Shown here piece after piece: positions 47,216 through 60,469 of a stretch of 64,000 nucleotides of DNA. The stretch is from Hericium rajendrae (Eukaryota; Basidiomycota; Agaricomycetes; Russulales; Hericiaceae), in NCBI GenBank assembly GCA_033439255.1, contig CM065878.1, forward strand, positions 3,410,001-3,474,000, given 5' to 3'. Within the stretch, counting starts at the first letter, position 1. Every line of letters begins with the position of its first letter. The notes beneath the pieces are model-generated. The model searched no databases, had not been told where the DNA came from, and worked only from the letters and a program-made list of their open reading frames with translations. The position numbers and the translations under genes are program-made.

Positions 47216-50200
47216 TTAGTCACTTTTCCTTGACTGAAGCTTGCTCAAAGCAGCAAAAATCGCTGCCTTCGATGCCTGGAGAGCCTGAAAGTGGCTGTAA
47301 TCTGCCGCGGATAGCATAAGACTCCCCGCAAGAAACTTCGGAGCCAAATTGAGTGTACAAAGGAAGGAAGATGAGGAGGAGAACACAAATCTCATGGTTT
47401 GTGTGGAGGGAAGAGAATGAGGAACGAGGTGGAAATGATGCCGTGTCGCATGTCTATAGGCCTTCAGACCGATGTTGGATATAGCTGCAACGTTGGAGAT
47501 GTCGGAAACGTCGGCATGTCGAACATTCTTGCCTGCTGTCTTGGTCATGATCGCGAGGACTACATGGTATGCCCGTGAGATGAGATAGTAGATAGGATAA
47601 CGGCAGTACTTACCTTCACCGACCATGATTTCACCATTCGAAAGAATAAAACCATACCCTGATCCCATGCCAGATGACACCCGCAAGGGATTCACTGCCG
47701 ACACGAGTCCATCAGGAAGATCAGTATGTAGAGGCGACGGCAAGGTCTTGAGAATGTTGCGACGCCGAGTAAGAGCCTTCAGACACGAAGTTAGACAGTA
47801 CACATCAATGTGGGAATAGACAGACGTACCTTTGATGCTTGAGCATCTGCTACTACAGCAGCATTTGCACTATTTCCAGTTGCTGACCAGCGAGTGACTC
47901 GTCCACGCCCCGTAGATACACCTCGGTCTTCTTGCAACCTGATGATTTCGTGTAGCTTTTTCGCGATGTCGCGGCGAGCTCCTTCGGTCGGGGAAATTTG
48001 CTTTGTGGCCGAATAGGAACAAGGGTTGTTCTCGATGCTATCTGCGGTAACATCGGGCACGCGTGTGGCAACCTTGCGCGTTCCCGAAAAGGCCTGCTTG
48101 ATTTGATGATCCAACCGCAATTGAACAAGGCCCTCTAGTTCCAACACCGATACATCTAGCTGAGCCAGATCGAATGCATGCATGCCCTCATCTACGTCGA
48201 TTGGCGGTAGACTCTCGCCTGATGTGAATCGTATGGTCTCCTCCATTGAAGCACGCAGCTGGGCATGTACCTCTTGTTCGCTGGGTTCCGGTAGAGCACA
48301 ACTACCAGGTAAAGTTAGTATTCAGCTATGCTTCCAGAACATAAATCTTACAGGTTCATGTTTTCTTCCATATCGAGAGCAACTGCTGCATAGGTGAGAT
48401 GATTGACTGTATCCTCGTCACGGAAGGTCATCGGGATATCTTCAAGATGGTCGATCGCATCCTGGATTTCTTTCGACGCAGGTACGTCTTCTTCGTCAAT
48501 GTCATTAGCATCCTCATCTTCGTCGTAGTCATCACTATTTTTTGAGTTGCCAACAGCCCCGGGGATGCCATTATCACCAAACCACTTCGTCAACGATGGC
48601 AGCTGTATGGACTCCGAATTACTTTCTGTCGCAGGGGAAATGCCGAGGAGTGCAAACAGGTTGACAGCTTCGTCGTAAGCACGTTTTGCTGTGTCTGCGA
48701 TCTGATCATCTAGAGGATATGTGGAAAGTGCTGGTATATTGATACTGCGGAGATCCATATATGTGTGATTATAACCGGCTGCAGTTGCTTTGCTGTCCGA
48801 GTGACGCCCGGAAAGCGCAGCCTCGCGCAACTGGACAAAAATCTTGGGAATCATGTACTGGAAATCAAGCATTGTAAAGTCTTTGATAATCTGGCGGCAA
48901 AGGCCAAAAACATGCTCGCAGACTTCGGTTGAATGCAGCCAAAGAAGAAGTGGGAATTCTTCAGGAATGAGATCTCGATAGACAATTATGAGCTGCAAGA
49001 GGCCGTTGATGATTATGCGTGTTATATCGGCGGCCTCATGGGAAAGGAAGTGCTTGGCTTTTGTGTAATGCGCGGTATCGAGAAATTCCTCCCACATCTC
49101 CATGAAGAACATTGCGCGTAGCACAAGCTGAATACAAACTTCTAGGGAGATGAGCCAGCTTTGGTATGCATCGACAAGCTCTCCGAACACGAACAGATAT
49201 ATGATGGTGCCAAGGAACTCGGGATGATTTGTTGTGAGCCATTTGAGTGTGTCTCCGCTGAAAAGGTGGGCAGCTGCATTATCATCCTGTCGGTCAAGTT
49301 TATAAACATCTCGACAAAAAAGTGGTCCATTCTCATCGACAATGGCATGAATATGGGAAAATAGGACGACGTGATCACCTAAGACCATGAAGCGTGCGCC
49401 CAAACTAAGATTATTGCGATAGGTCTTCAGTGCGTGCTTTGAGTCCTGGATCATGACAATTGGGTGGCCCGAGAACATGGGAATGCGAAGCTCGATATCT
49501 GGGCGGTCGTCGCGGGGATGCAGAATGCGATAAATATGATAGGATGTCGCTTTCAGAGTAAGCAATTGTTGAACAGATCGTTTGACCTCAGTACCGTCGC
49601 ATGCATAGGACACAACTCGAACACCATGCCGAAGGAGGCCAGATATGATGGTCTCAGTAAACTTCAATCATAGTTCTTGTGCATGGAGATTGTTGGCAGC
49701 CATGCTTCGGAGAAAGGGGTCGGTGACGATGAGATGGGTGGCGGCAGCGATGAGACGGGCAGCGGCAACGACGAGATGGGCAGCGGCAATGACGTGACAG
49801 GCAGCGGCAACAATGAAACGGGCAGCGGCAACAATGCGATGGGCAGCGGCAACAATGCGATGGGCGGCGGCGACGACGCGATGGGCAGCGGCAGCAACGA
49901 TGTGATGGGCAGCAGTGGCGACGATGTGATGGGCAGCAGTGGCGACAACACGATGGGCCACGGCGGCAGCAGCGATGCGATGGGCCGCGGCGGCGACAAC
50001 GCGATAGGCAGCAGCGGCGACGATGAGATGGGCAGCGGCGATGACGAGATGAGTGGCAATGACGATTGGTAGGGAGTGAGATCAGCGGCGAGCAGACTTA
50101 GATTTGGTGAGTTGCTTCTTGCTCCATCATCAAATATATTCAATGGAGGCAAGACGAACGAGGTAGATTGACTGTCGTCGGTCAAGATAGTTGAAATACT

Positions 50201-50272
50201 GGGCAATGTGAGTCCTCGTCGTTCATCTACCATCTCCTTGTCTTCTATACTGACACGATTGCTAGGACTCAT
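47216..50272 (-). CDS. transposase candidate, RNase-H-like fold inferred
   Basis: The core (48348-49667) reads VRVVSYACDGTEVKRSVQQL, MIQDSKHALKTYRNNLSLGA, KLDRQDDNAAAHLFSGDTLK, YLFVFGELVDAYQSWLISLE and LWLHSTEVCEHVFGLCRQII. The spacing of Asp (DGT), Asp-x-x-His-x-x-Lys (DSKHALK) and Glu-x-x-x-x-x-Phe-Gly suggests a DDE/D triad. Downstream exons give VTRWSATGNSANAAVVADAQ, GYGFILSNGEIMVGEG and a C-terminus ending ALSKLQSRKSD. The upstream part (50272-49664) is a low-complexity Pro/Leu/Ser array joined through one apparent missing base near 49671, because no ATG opens the core frame. It may be fused to the upstream Ulp1 gene by a 51-nt intron. Not recognised with certainty. Confidence 0.6.
49700..50065. 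repeat. imperfect minisatellite, ~21-bp units (GATGAGATGGGCAGCGGCAA-like)
   Basis: About 17 degenerate units of 18-24 bp, in register with the reading frame, so that the minus strand encodes repeated (I/V)xSxPLP-type blocks. The plus strand would read repeated MGSGND. Array length is expected to vary between copies of the element. Confidence 0.8.
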
Positions 50273-50302
50273 GCCCTCTCTGGATGCCTGCTCATCTGTA
50301 CG

Positions 50303-51577
50303 TTATTTAAAGACATCTTTCTCGAAGATGAAAGTTCTCACCTTTTCATGCTGCTCGCAGACAACTACGAACCATCGCGCACGCTCAAATACAAGGTGCG
50401 ATACATTCCACAGGGGATCGCCGAAGACGGCATGTGCAATCATGTTAATTGTGCATATCCCACACGAGACATGATCCCGTTGATTTCCATGCTCAAGAAT
50501 ACAGCCACGTTTGGTAAATTTTCCTCTAAAGCAAGCAGATAACCACCACTGCAATTTCTTGATATGCTCGCCAGGCTCCGGCATTCCTGATTGCTTCAGG
50601 GAGTCTCCTAAACAGCCATCCTTTGAGCTGTAGTCCCGTGGCATAGAAAAGGAGATCGCATACCATAGGTGAGTTCTCTTGTTTCGAAATCGATGCAGAA
50701 CGAGATCCAGTGATGCTCCTTGCTCATAAATGCAGGAAAGTATAACTTCGTGGGCTTGCCGCCATCTCCGCCATGGCCACGCAATCGCTTCTCGATCTTG
50801 TGAAGGATACTCTGTCTTGGTATGCTGTCAAAATAGCGCGGGGTCGTCGCCTTCGAGATGACTTGCATGAAACCGAGGTCTGAGATTATGGTATCTGCGC
50901 TGTCTGGCAGTCGATCTTGAAGACAGCTGATCATGATATCAATTAGGTCTCCTATAATCTGGCACTCTGAAAGTAGCCTTGCGAAGTGCAGAGTTGTCGC
51001 GCTTGATGTTGCGCCAATGCATCTTAACCCAATAGGTGATCGTCCATAGCAGTAAAATAAGGCCTTTGAAGTCTGGATGAATGACTGATTGTTTCTTGTC
51101 TAGAACTGCCTGTCTCGACACCTCCTTGATATCAATGGTGAATCTCTTTGCCGGTATTTTTCGAGCCACGAAGGTGGAAATATTGATGTCTGTGCGCGGT
51201 TTTTCTTGACTGAAGCACAGTTTTGCGCGTGAAAAGACTAGCGCCGCTGTGCATGGGGGAAGCGTTGCCTCCAGGAGCTCTTTGACTGACATGGATTCAT
51301 GAGGTAGCAACATGCATACCAAGGAGTCTGGAATTGCCAGTCTGTCACTATGATACTGCGAAACGGCTTGCGGGACTTTGGTGGGATCCTTCGGAAGTTT
51401 CTTTCCTGTTCCTATCCAGGCCTCCAAGATCGTTTTGGCAGGTGGTGGATTGTCGATATCGATGACATCGTCCGACATCACTGGATGGCAGCTGTCGATG
51501 CTGTCGAATGTGGATGGTGAGTTGGTTGCGAAGTCCAGCGCAACAAGCAAGGGCGCCGTTGGACAGCCTCCCAACAA
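50303..51577 (-). CDS. Ulp1/SENP-type C48 cysteine peptidase of the transposon
   Basis: SUMO-protease fold. The catalytic part shows HHWISFCIDFETRELTY (His), then, after an intron, GDSLKQSGMPEPGEH (Asp) and HGNQRDHVSCGICTINMIAH (Gln-x6-Cys-Gly), the usual H-D-Q-C order. The N-terminal part (MLGGCPTAPLLVALDFATNS..., with VTRKIPAKRFTI-like VARKIPAKRFTIDIKEVSRQ) has no domain I recognise. Near 50985 the frame shifts by +1/-2 before CQIIGDLIDIMISCLQDRLP, so the copy is either mildly decayed, misread or has an unseen splice. Ulp1 domains are common passengers of large eukaryotic DNA transposons. Confidence 0.7.
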
Positions 51578-51882
51578 CGCCGCTCACGTAGCCACAGTAC
51601 TGTATATCCCCATTTTGTGTACATCCTAAGCAATAATTTCTACTAATTTACGAGCACGAACATTGGTGATGGAGGATGCCCGCCGCCCGCTGCCCATGAC
51701 TACGATCATGCCCTATTTGAGTGACCTGCCCCCGCCTGATAAGATGTCCGTCCTGGCCCAGACCTCGCCCGGCCCCCCCCCCGGATGTCCGTGTCTCGGC
51801 TCATACGTCTGAGCTTTTTGACCCCCAAATCCGTCCGTAATGACCCTGGCGTCCGCCAAAATTCGGCCCATATTTGTCCTTC

Positions 51883-51920
51883 ACGGCCTCAGGCATGGTC
51901 AGTATAATTTCGGGGGTCCT
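51883..51920 (-). repeat. right terminal inverted repeat
   Basis: Read on the minus strand: AGGACCCCCGAAATTATAC, then ATGCCTGAGGCCGTGAA, matching the left end. Confidence 0.88.
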
Positions 51921-51928
51921 GGCGCTAA
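51921..51928. repeat. target-site duplication, right copy (GGCGCTAA)
   Basis: Exact match to 46952-46959. The rejoined empty site would read ...ATCGGGGCGCTAACCAGG.... Confidence 0.93.
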
Positions 51929-52218
51929 CCAGGCCGACCCACTTCAACTTCGAATGCAGCGATGACGAGAGTCAAGATTATTCACTACGGTGCATGGCCT
52001 AAGGAACTGTCGATTTCCCCGGATGCTTATTATATGTAGTCGCCGAAATTCAGTCACATAACCCACGTACAATATTGGAGCGCATGGACATTCCATCCCG
52101 CGAGCGGAAAGTCAAATGTTACTTCAATCTGTGATTTAATGGTACATGTGTCTACAATTGTTAAGGCTACCGACGATGCAGAGGAGACATGAAAACAAAA
52201 CAGGAAAGGATATGCCGG

Positions 52219-53564
52219 TCAGTCCCAACCACCATGACCAGAGAAACCAGGCAATCCTCGAGGCTGGGTACCTCTTCTTCTGCTGGCCATAGACGGGGCA
52301 CGATCTTCACGATTACTGGAGCTCATAACCACATGTTTATCCACGAGCTGAGAACGTGATTAGGAACGTAGACTCGTGCAGCAATAGTAAACAAGCTCAC
52401 ATCGTTGAGAACGCTGGCGGACTTCGTCAGGGTCGACAGGTATGCTGTCAACTGCACATCCTCATATTCCTACGATCACAATATCAGATATGACGACTGG
52501 ACGAACGTGGTACTGCTTACCGTATCAAATTCTCCACGGAAGTGTTTGTTCTCGCTCGCGGGCAAGGACGCAATAAGTGCCGATAGAGAGCGGAGAGTGG
52601 CATAGTCCTTCTGTGCGACACCTGCAACCACGTCCTTGACGTACTGTACAAGGACCAATATACGATCATGCAACATCTTTACGGCCGCACGTTGAGTTTG
52701 TAGATGTGCTTCGACTGACGTGTTGGTTAGAATATTTCTCATGGCAAAAGGAGGTTGACCTACGGCTTGTGCCACCCTCTCCGCCCCTTGCTGTCCAGTC
52801 TACCGCGATGCGCTCCGCTTCACCTGTCTCGACCTTAAACGACGCCTCGATGAAGACAGAGCGCGACGATCTATCTCTAATCTCGATTGTGGGTTCGAAT
52901 GCTTTCAAAGGCAGATTCTGCGCGGTTATATCGGAGGTGCTCTTCGCTGGTGAAGGCTGGAGGATTAAAAGAAGAGGCGTTGAGCTATACACAGTGAACT
53001 AGCCGAAGAGGTTCAGCATAGATATATCATGACCACAGGAAACAAACCTGTTCGTGCAGAGCGATGTGTCGTGCTGTAGGTGCGGAAGCGACCGTATACC
53101 AGCCGATGAACTCGAGAGATGGGAAGACCTGTTTGTCTGAAAGGGAGATCGGCTACGAGAATATCAAAGAGATGCAGTGTACGTACACTGGTCTTTTCTT
53201 GAATTGAGAAAGTCGTGATCGACCTGTTCATCCTCTGTGACGGTGAGTTCGAAGCTGTTCACAATGTCCACCTCGCGGCCATTCTGCGTGCCCAACAGCG
53301 CACCAAGAACTGCGGCTCAAAGATGAGAATGCTTATGAACAGAAATCACAAAGACAAACCAAAGGGAAGGCTCGACTTGGTCTGCAGCCTCAGACGAGTA
53401 AGGTGCTCAGAGATGTTGAGGATCGGGAGGGGATGTCTGGAACCAAATCATGTATCAATTACGATGCGATCGTTTCCTGTCATTACCCACAGTGATAGCG
53501 ACAGGCCCGAAACATGAGTTGGAGGTAACACGACTGGCAGATCATCCGTATCCATTGTACTCAT
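52219..53564 (-). CDS. COP9 signalosome subunit 6 (MPN- protein)
   Basis: Non-catalytic MPN subunit of the cullin-deneddylating COP9 complex. Start MSTMDTDDLPVVLPPTHVSG, then SLSLHPLPILNISEHLTRLR. An intron leads to VLGALLGTQNGREVDIVNSF and ELTVTEDEQVDHDFLNSR, then YKQVFPSLEFIGWYTVASAP, SSTPLLLILQPSP, SVFIEASFKVETGEAERIAV, HLQTQRAAVKMLHDRILVLV, QYVKDVVAGVAQKDYATLRS and EYEDVQLTAYLSTLTKSASV. The segment after GWYT lacks the HxHx7SxxD metal site, as in CSN6. It ends GFSGHGGWD with TGA at 52219-52221. Seven or so short introns; no frame problems. Confidence 0.9.
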
Positions 53565-53779
53565 GGTGGATAGATGGCGCGCGAAAGCGAGTGGAAGGTG
53601 CAGGCGCGATGCGCGGATCGTCACTCAAAGTTCCGCCACACCCGCCAGACGCGCGCGCGTCGTAACCAACCACCGCAGACATTCATCTGCCACTGACATT
53701 TTCCAGCATCCCCCTCGGTCCCAAATATTCGCTGCTGCTCCGTACATCGTCCGCAGGGTATCAGAAAAAGCCAAAAATT

Positions 53780-53864
53780 TCCCGTTAACCGACTTGAACG
53801 ATTGACCTCATCATACGCAGTGAAATACTACTAGTGATGCGCTCTACCACTGAGCTAAACGGGA
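53780..53864 (-). tRNA. tRNA-Thr (anticodon AGT), with short intron
   Basis: Minus strand: acceptor TCCCGTT/AACGGGA (7 pairs). D arm in TAGCTCAGTGGTAGAGC. Anticodon stem CATCA/TGATG around loop CTAGTA...A, giving AGT. T arm AATCG-TTCAAGT-CGGTT. About 14 extra bases (GTATTTCACTGCGT) after position 37 form the intron. It lies between CSN6 and MCM5. Confidence 0.9.
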
Positions 53865-53976
53865 CATGTTACGAACCCCTTATGTGCTCTACAAGGCGTG
53901 CTATACGATTTCCCACGGTTGGGACGACGCGCTTTGCCCTGCCCTAAATTCCCGTGTCCTCGCGATCAAGCCTTCG

Positions 53977-53982
53977 ACGCGT
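53977..53982. promoter_or_regulatory. MCB (ACGCGT) site upstream of MCM5
   Basis: ACGCGT, the MBF cell-cycle box, lies 51 bp before the MCM5 start codon. MCM genes are classic G1/S targets of MBF-type factors. Function here is inferred. Confidence 0.45.
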
Positions 53983-54032
53983 CTCCTTCAACTCTGTCTC
54001 ACTAGCTTCTCCGACCCGTCGCGCAATTCACG

Positions 54033-56941
<2,909 letters not shown>

Positions 56942-57120
56942 TCAAGTCGCTTTTGGATATGCTTTGCTTTTTGTGTGTGTAGACTATACCATCGATGTGT
57001 ACTATATCTGCTCTTGTATCGGCCCCTATGCTCTTCTTCCAACTTCTTTTATCCTAGGCCTACTTATGGCCGGGATTGCATACCCATGTTAAGATCTCCC
57101 AAAAGTAAAGCCATTCATCA

Positions 57121-57184
57121 CCCGTCTAACTCAGTCGGATAGAGCGTCGCACTATGACTCTTTAGGGAAGTCGATACGGTGGGC
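57121..57184 (+). other. tRNA-Met-like sequence, degenerate
   Basis: TAACTCAGTCGGATAGAGCG followed by TCGCACT is nearly the 5' half of an elongator tRNA-Met. The 3' half (ATGACTCTTTAGGGAAGTCGATACGG) lacks a normal anticodon stem and a complete GGTTCGANTCC box. Probably a pseudo-tRNA or tRNA-derived relic. Confidence 0.4.
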
Positions 57185-58281
57185 TACTGTTTTTGCTTTT
57201 ATTGGCCCCCAAGCATTGGGTAACTTTTTTCCTACTTCCTGCTCTTCTTTCATTGCGGCTTGAATCGGTGAGTTGCGGGAGCTGTGTTACGTTCTGACAG
57301 TCTGCTAACCCTGATCCCAACTCCGACTTCATAGTGAACTACAATTTGTTTGTCGCGCGCGAACCAGACAGGCGACGTGCCCTTCGACAGCTACGTAGGT
57401 GTACGCTGACGGCGTCGTCCACCCTACTCTCCCCACGAATGTGTGCCCCTCAAAATATCCCGATCCGCGGTCGCCGACGGTGAAGTAGGGCCATCACTGT
57501 TACAGATCTGATCATGCCGTTGGTAAGTGAGCGGAAGCTTTTCAGCTGCCTCCGAGGGCTGGTCTTGATAGGACGCGTTCGATTGGATCTGACGATGGAT
57601 CCGTCGGAATACAGTGCACAGTCATTCGCATCGTCATCCAATCCAGTCTCGGTTGCCTATCTAGCGGTCCCCCGATTCGGAGGGTGGGCTAACGGATTGA
57701 ATGGGGCTGCCGACATGCCGCGCCTGACGAGGACGCCGATGTCCACCGTTGGGTAAGGTGGGCACTGCCCGACCTCGGCATGGCTATGCGCGGCGGCCAT
57801 TCGGATCGCATTATGGAGTGTGTTAGGGGGTTAGCTTGCTGAAATGATGTGTGAAAGGCGCGCGTTCGAACATGCACGGTGGGTGGCCACGGACATAGCG
57901 GCTGTTTGGTCCTCTGATCTCTGGCAGAATTTGCGAGGGGGGCACCTCTTGCGCGCGTCGATCCAGCACTATACCAGTCCTGGACCATGAATCCTCGTCC
58001 ACTCGCGGACATTTCCATTTTCTCGGTTTGTAGGCCCATATCTCTGTGGCCTGGTGGAGTCCTGGTGGCCAATCACGCCCGTCTTGCCCATTCTTCGGGC
58101 AGGTTGGGCCTCGCCGCCCGATCTTCCAGCTTTCACACTCGACGCGATCAATTCAACATGGACCGGCCGACCAATTAATGCCGTCCCATGTCGGTGGTAT
58201 TTGTTTCGCATGCCCCGAACAGCCCATGCTCGTGCCGCACGGGATGGGTCCCCATTGCACGAGTGCAAATTGAACAGGGGC

Positions 58282-58449
58282 GCTTTGCCTCAGGTGTGCA
58301 ATGACCGCCTTCGGCACTGTTATCCCGATCCTGACCAGCTTGAATCAAAAGTACGTGCCCAGCGTGCTTTGCCTCAGGTGTACAATGACCGCCTTCGGCA
58401 CTGTTATCCCGATCCTGGCCTGTTTGGATCGAAAGTACGTGCCCAGCAC
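58282..58449. repeat. 84-bp tandem duplication (two units)
   Basis: Units 58282-58365 and 58366-58449 both read GCTTTGCCTCAGGTGTRCAA...GTACGTGCCCAGC, with about ten differences. The period is 84 bp, a multiple of three, so an overlapping plus-strand frame stays open (LPQVYNDRLRHCYPDP repeated). No known protein. Confidence 0.8.
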
Positions 58450-60469
58450 GCCGCGAGCGCCTGCCCCGACATGCTCCGGACGGGCGCACCCAGACGTGCG
58501 GGATCGTATTGTGGAATGATCGGGTCTGCCAACCCAACACAGTTGCGGGCGACCTGCATTGGACGGGCGTGCATGTGACGGGCCATCGCCGACGGGATCC
58601 CGCTCCATCCCTTCTCCACCGTGACGTCGTGGCTAAACAAACACATTTCAATTCTGGCAGACCAATGGGTCTTCTGCCCAGTGGCGTGGTGTCGATTAAT
58701 TCCAGAGTCTCCAGGCGTCCATAGCTGGCCTTGTTTTCGCGAGCCTAGCTGCTTCGTGTTAGGACTCTTAGCCCTAAGACACCCATCAACACTGGTCATC
58801 CGAAAATCTTCGTAGCGGTAGGTCACGGGATATTAGGCTAGATCCAATCTGTTTCTAGAATCTGGATGGAATGACCGCAATTTGTGGCTGAAGCTCTGAC
58901 TTGCACATTTGAATGGCGCCGCACCGAGCTGGTAAAACAGACTCGATCACGTGGTTCCGGAGCGCGATCTTCATGATGATCGCTAGGATAGATAGCCTTC
59001 GACTTGGGCCTGGCGTAATCTGGGGATCTCGCGTTGGTCATCGACTGAATAGCATCTGAGTAAGATGACCACGACTGAATGCGTTCTCATTCAGCAGTGA
59101 TTTAGCATTTGAGCAGGCGTCGACAATGCCGCCGGAGGCAACTAAGGAGGCAGATGCAATGTGAGCAAAGGCCGAGGATATTGGAGGCTGGACACAGGGT
59201 ACTTACTTGTCCTACTCGGAGGCGGGTGCGTTGGTCAGGACAGGCGATCGAGGACTTTAGATTTGTACTCCGCGACGGAGATGCAGATCAAGATCGGTTG
59301 ACGAATAAATCTCACGCAAAGCAGGGAAGCAGCATGACGGCAGGGCGGAAGGAGATCTCGGCAACTCGACACTCCCACATCAAACGGTGTGGGGTGCAAT
59401 GGGGTCCTACGACTATTTCTCTAGCGCTGAAATGGGGATGGCCTGCTGCTTCCTGTAGCGATGGGTGCAGGACCGGGTACTCTATCTGTGGGGGACGAGA
59501 ATTTCTTTCACGATCGACTAGTCCCGAGACATCGGGATTCTGCATGCTTTCCAGCATGTCCAAGTCGATGACCGGGTGTGTGAATTAGAGTGAGGCTGAG
59601 TGAGGCCTCCTCGGTGTGTCAGGTCAGTTGAGCATGAGCTTGCCGTGCTCTGCTCAAGGAGAGGAGTTGGATCATATCCGCCAGGGCGTACAGTTCTGAC
59701 TGTTCCGTTCAGATGGCTAGGCTTAGCCGTTTCGGAGTGAACGGGCCGCGCGCGAGAGGACACTTAGACAAGGACCGACAAGTGCGTTCCAGCGACGATC
59801 GAGTTGATCGGCATCTGCACATGCTGCAGAAAAAGGATGTATGGCGACCCCGCGGAGAGAGTAGCGCATTGAACTGGGGAAAGCAGGCGGTGATGCAGTA
59901 CCGTCACTTGCAGTTAGATCATGGTGGGGGACGTCGAGTTTGGAAAGATCTGGCATGATCGGAAAATGAATAGAAAGCGAGGGTGAAGAGCCGGCGGGGA
60001 ACGAGGTTACCAACGTATACCCTTGTTCTGGGTCCACCTGAAGAAGGTCTCCGCGGAGTTCGAGAGCGAATGCACCGTCAGGAGAGGAAAGGATGACGAT
60101 GCCGGATCTCAGTCAATCTAGACACGAGGCAAGTTCACGAGAAATATTTTCGAGTTGGGATGGTCGACGTTCGAGCAGCTCGTGAGAGCATCGGTGGAGA
60201 CTTGTCCGAGGCGACGAGGGCGCACAGGGCGTGCCGAGGATGCCGACGCGCCGACGCCCGACGCCGATGAGATCGAGGGTGAAGCCGGGCGGCAGGGCGC
60301 CTAATTGGGGGCGGCAGGGGTGGGAAAGGCCAACCATCAATTCAAACAGATGCAAACGTTACTCACCGCTCCGCAGCAGCTTGCTTCACCACCACCACCA
60401 GATCGTTTGTCTCCGCCCCCGTCTTACCACGTTCTTAAATCCCAAGCCTCCCATTTCCGATCGTTCAAA

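Larger units (their letters stand above)
46960..51920 (-). mobile_element. DNA transposon, 4,961 bp, Ulp1 peptidase + RNase-H-like transposase
   Basis: Bounded by terminal inverted repeats: AGGACCCCCGAAA at 46960-46972 and its exact reverse complement at 51908-51920. A second matching inverted block (TGCCTGAGGCCGWGAA) lies just inside each end. A perfect 8-bp duplication GGCGCTAA flanks the element. The ends are GC-rich and carry several TGTCCG motifs and palindromes. Both genes inside run on the minus strand: a Ulp1-type cysteine peptidase, then a long protein with a D...D...E-like arrangement. An 8-bp duplication is known for hAT, P and Zisupton groups. The motif DGT / DSKHALKTYRN / EVCEHVFG is reminiscent of P/THAP9, but the terminal bases do not fit canonical P ends. 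Superfamily is left open. Confidence 0.9.
56942..60469. other. 3.5-kb gene-poor stretch
   Basis: Apart from the tRNA-like relic (57121-57184) and an 84-bp tandem duplication (58282-58449), no gene is supported. Minus-strand frames at 59723-60355 (e.g. DGAFALELRGDLLQVDPEQG with a possible donor after it, GFTLDLIGVGRRRVGILGTP) look mildly protein-like, but I cannot assemble a gene or name a family. It may be a decayed or repeat-derived region. Confidence 0.45.

Noticed and set aside
49700-50065. Possible CRISPR-like array
   Set aside because: Units are contiguous, degenerate and 18-24 bp without spacers, in a eukaryotic genome. It is a minisatellite.
49677-50072. Plus-strand Gly/Ser/Asp/Met repeat protein
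   Set aside because: It is the antisense of the minus-strand repeat array within the transposon gene; the minus-strand frame connects to coding sequence on both sides.
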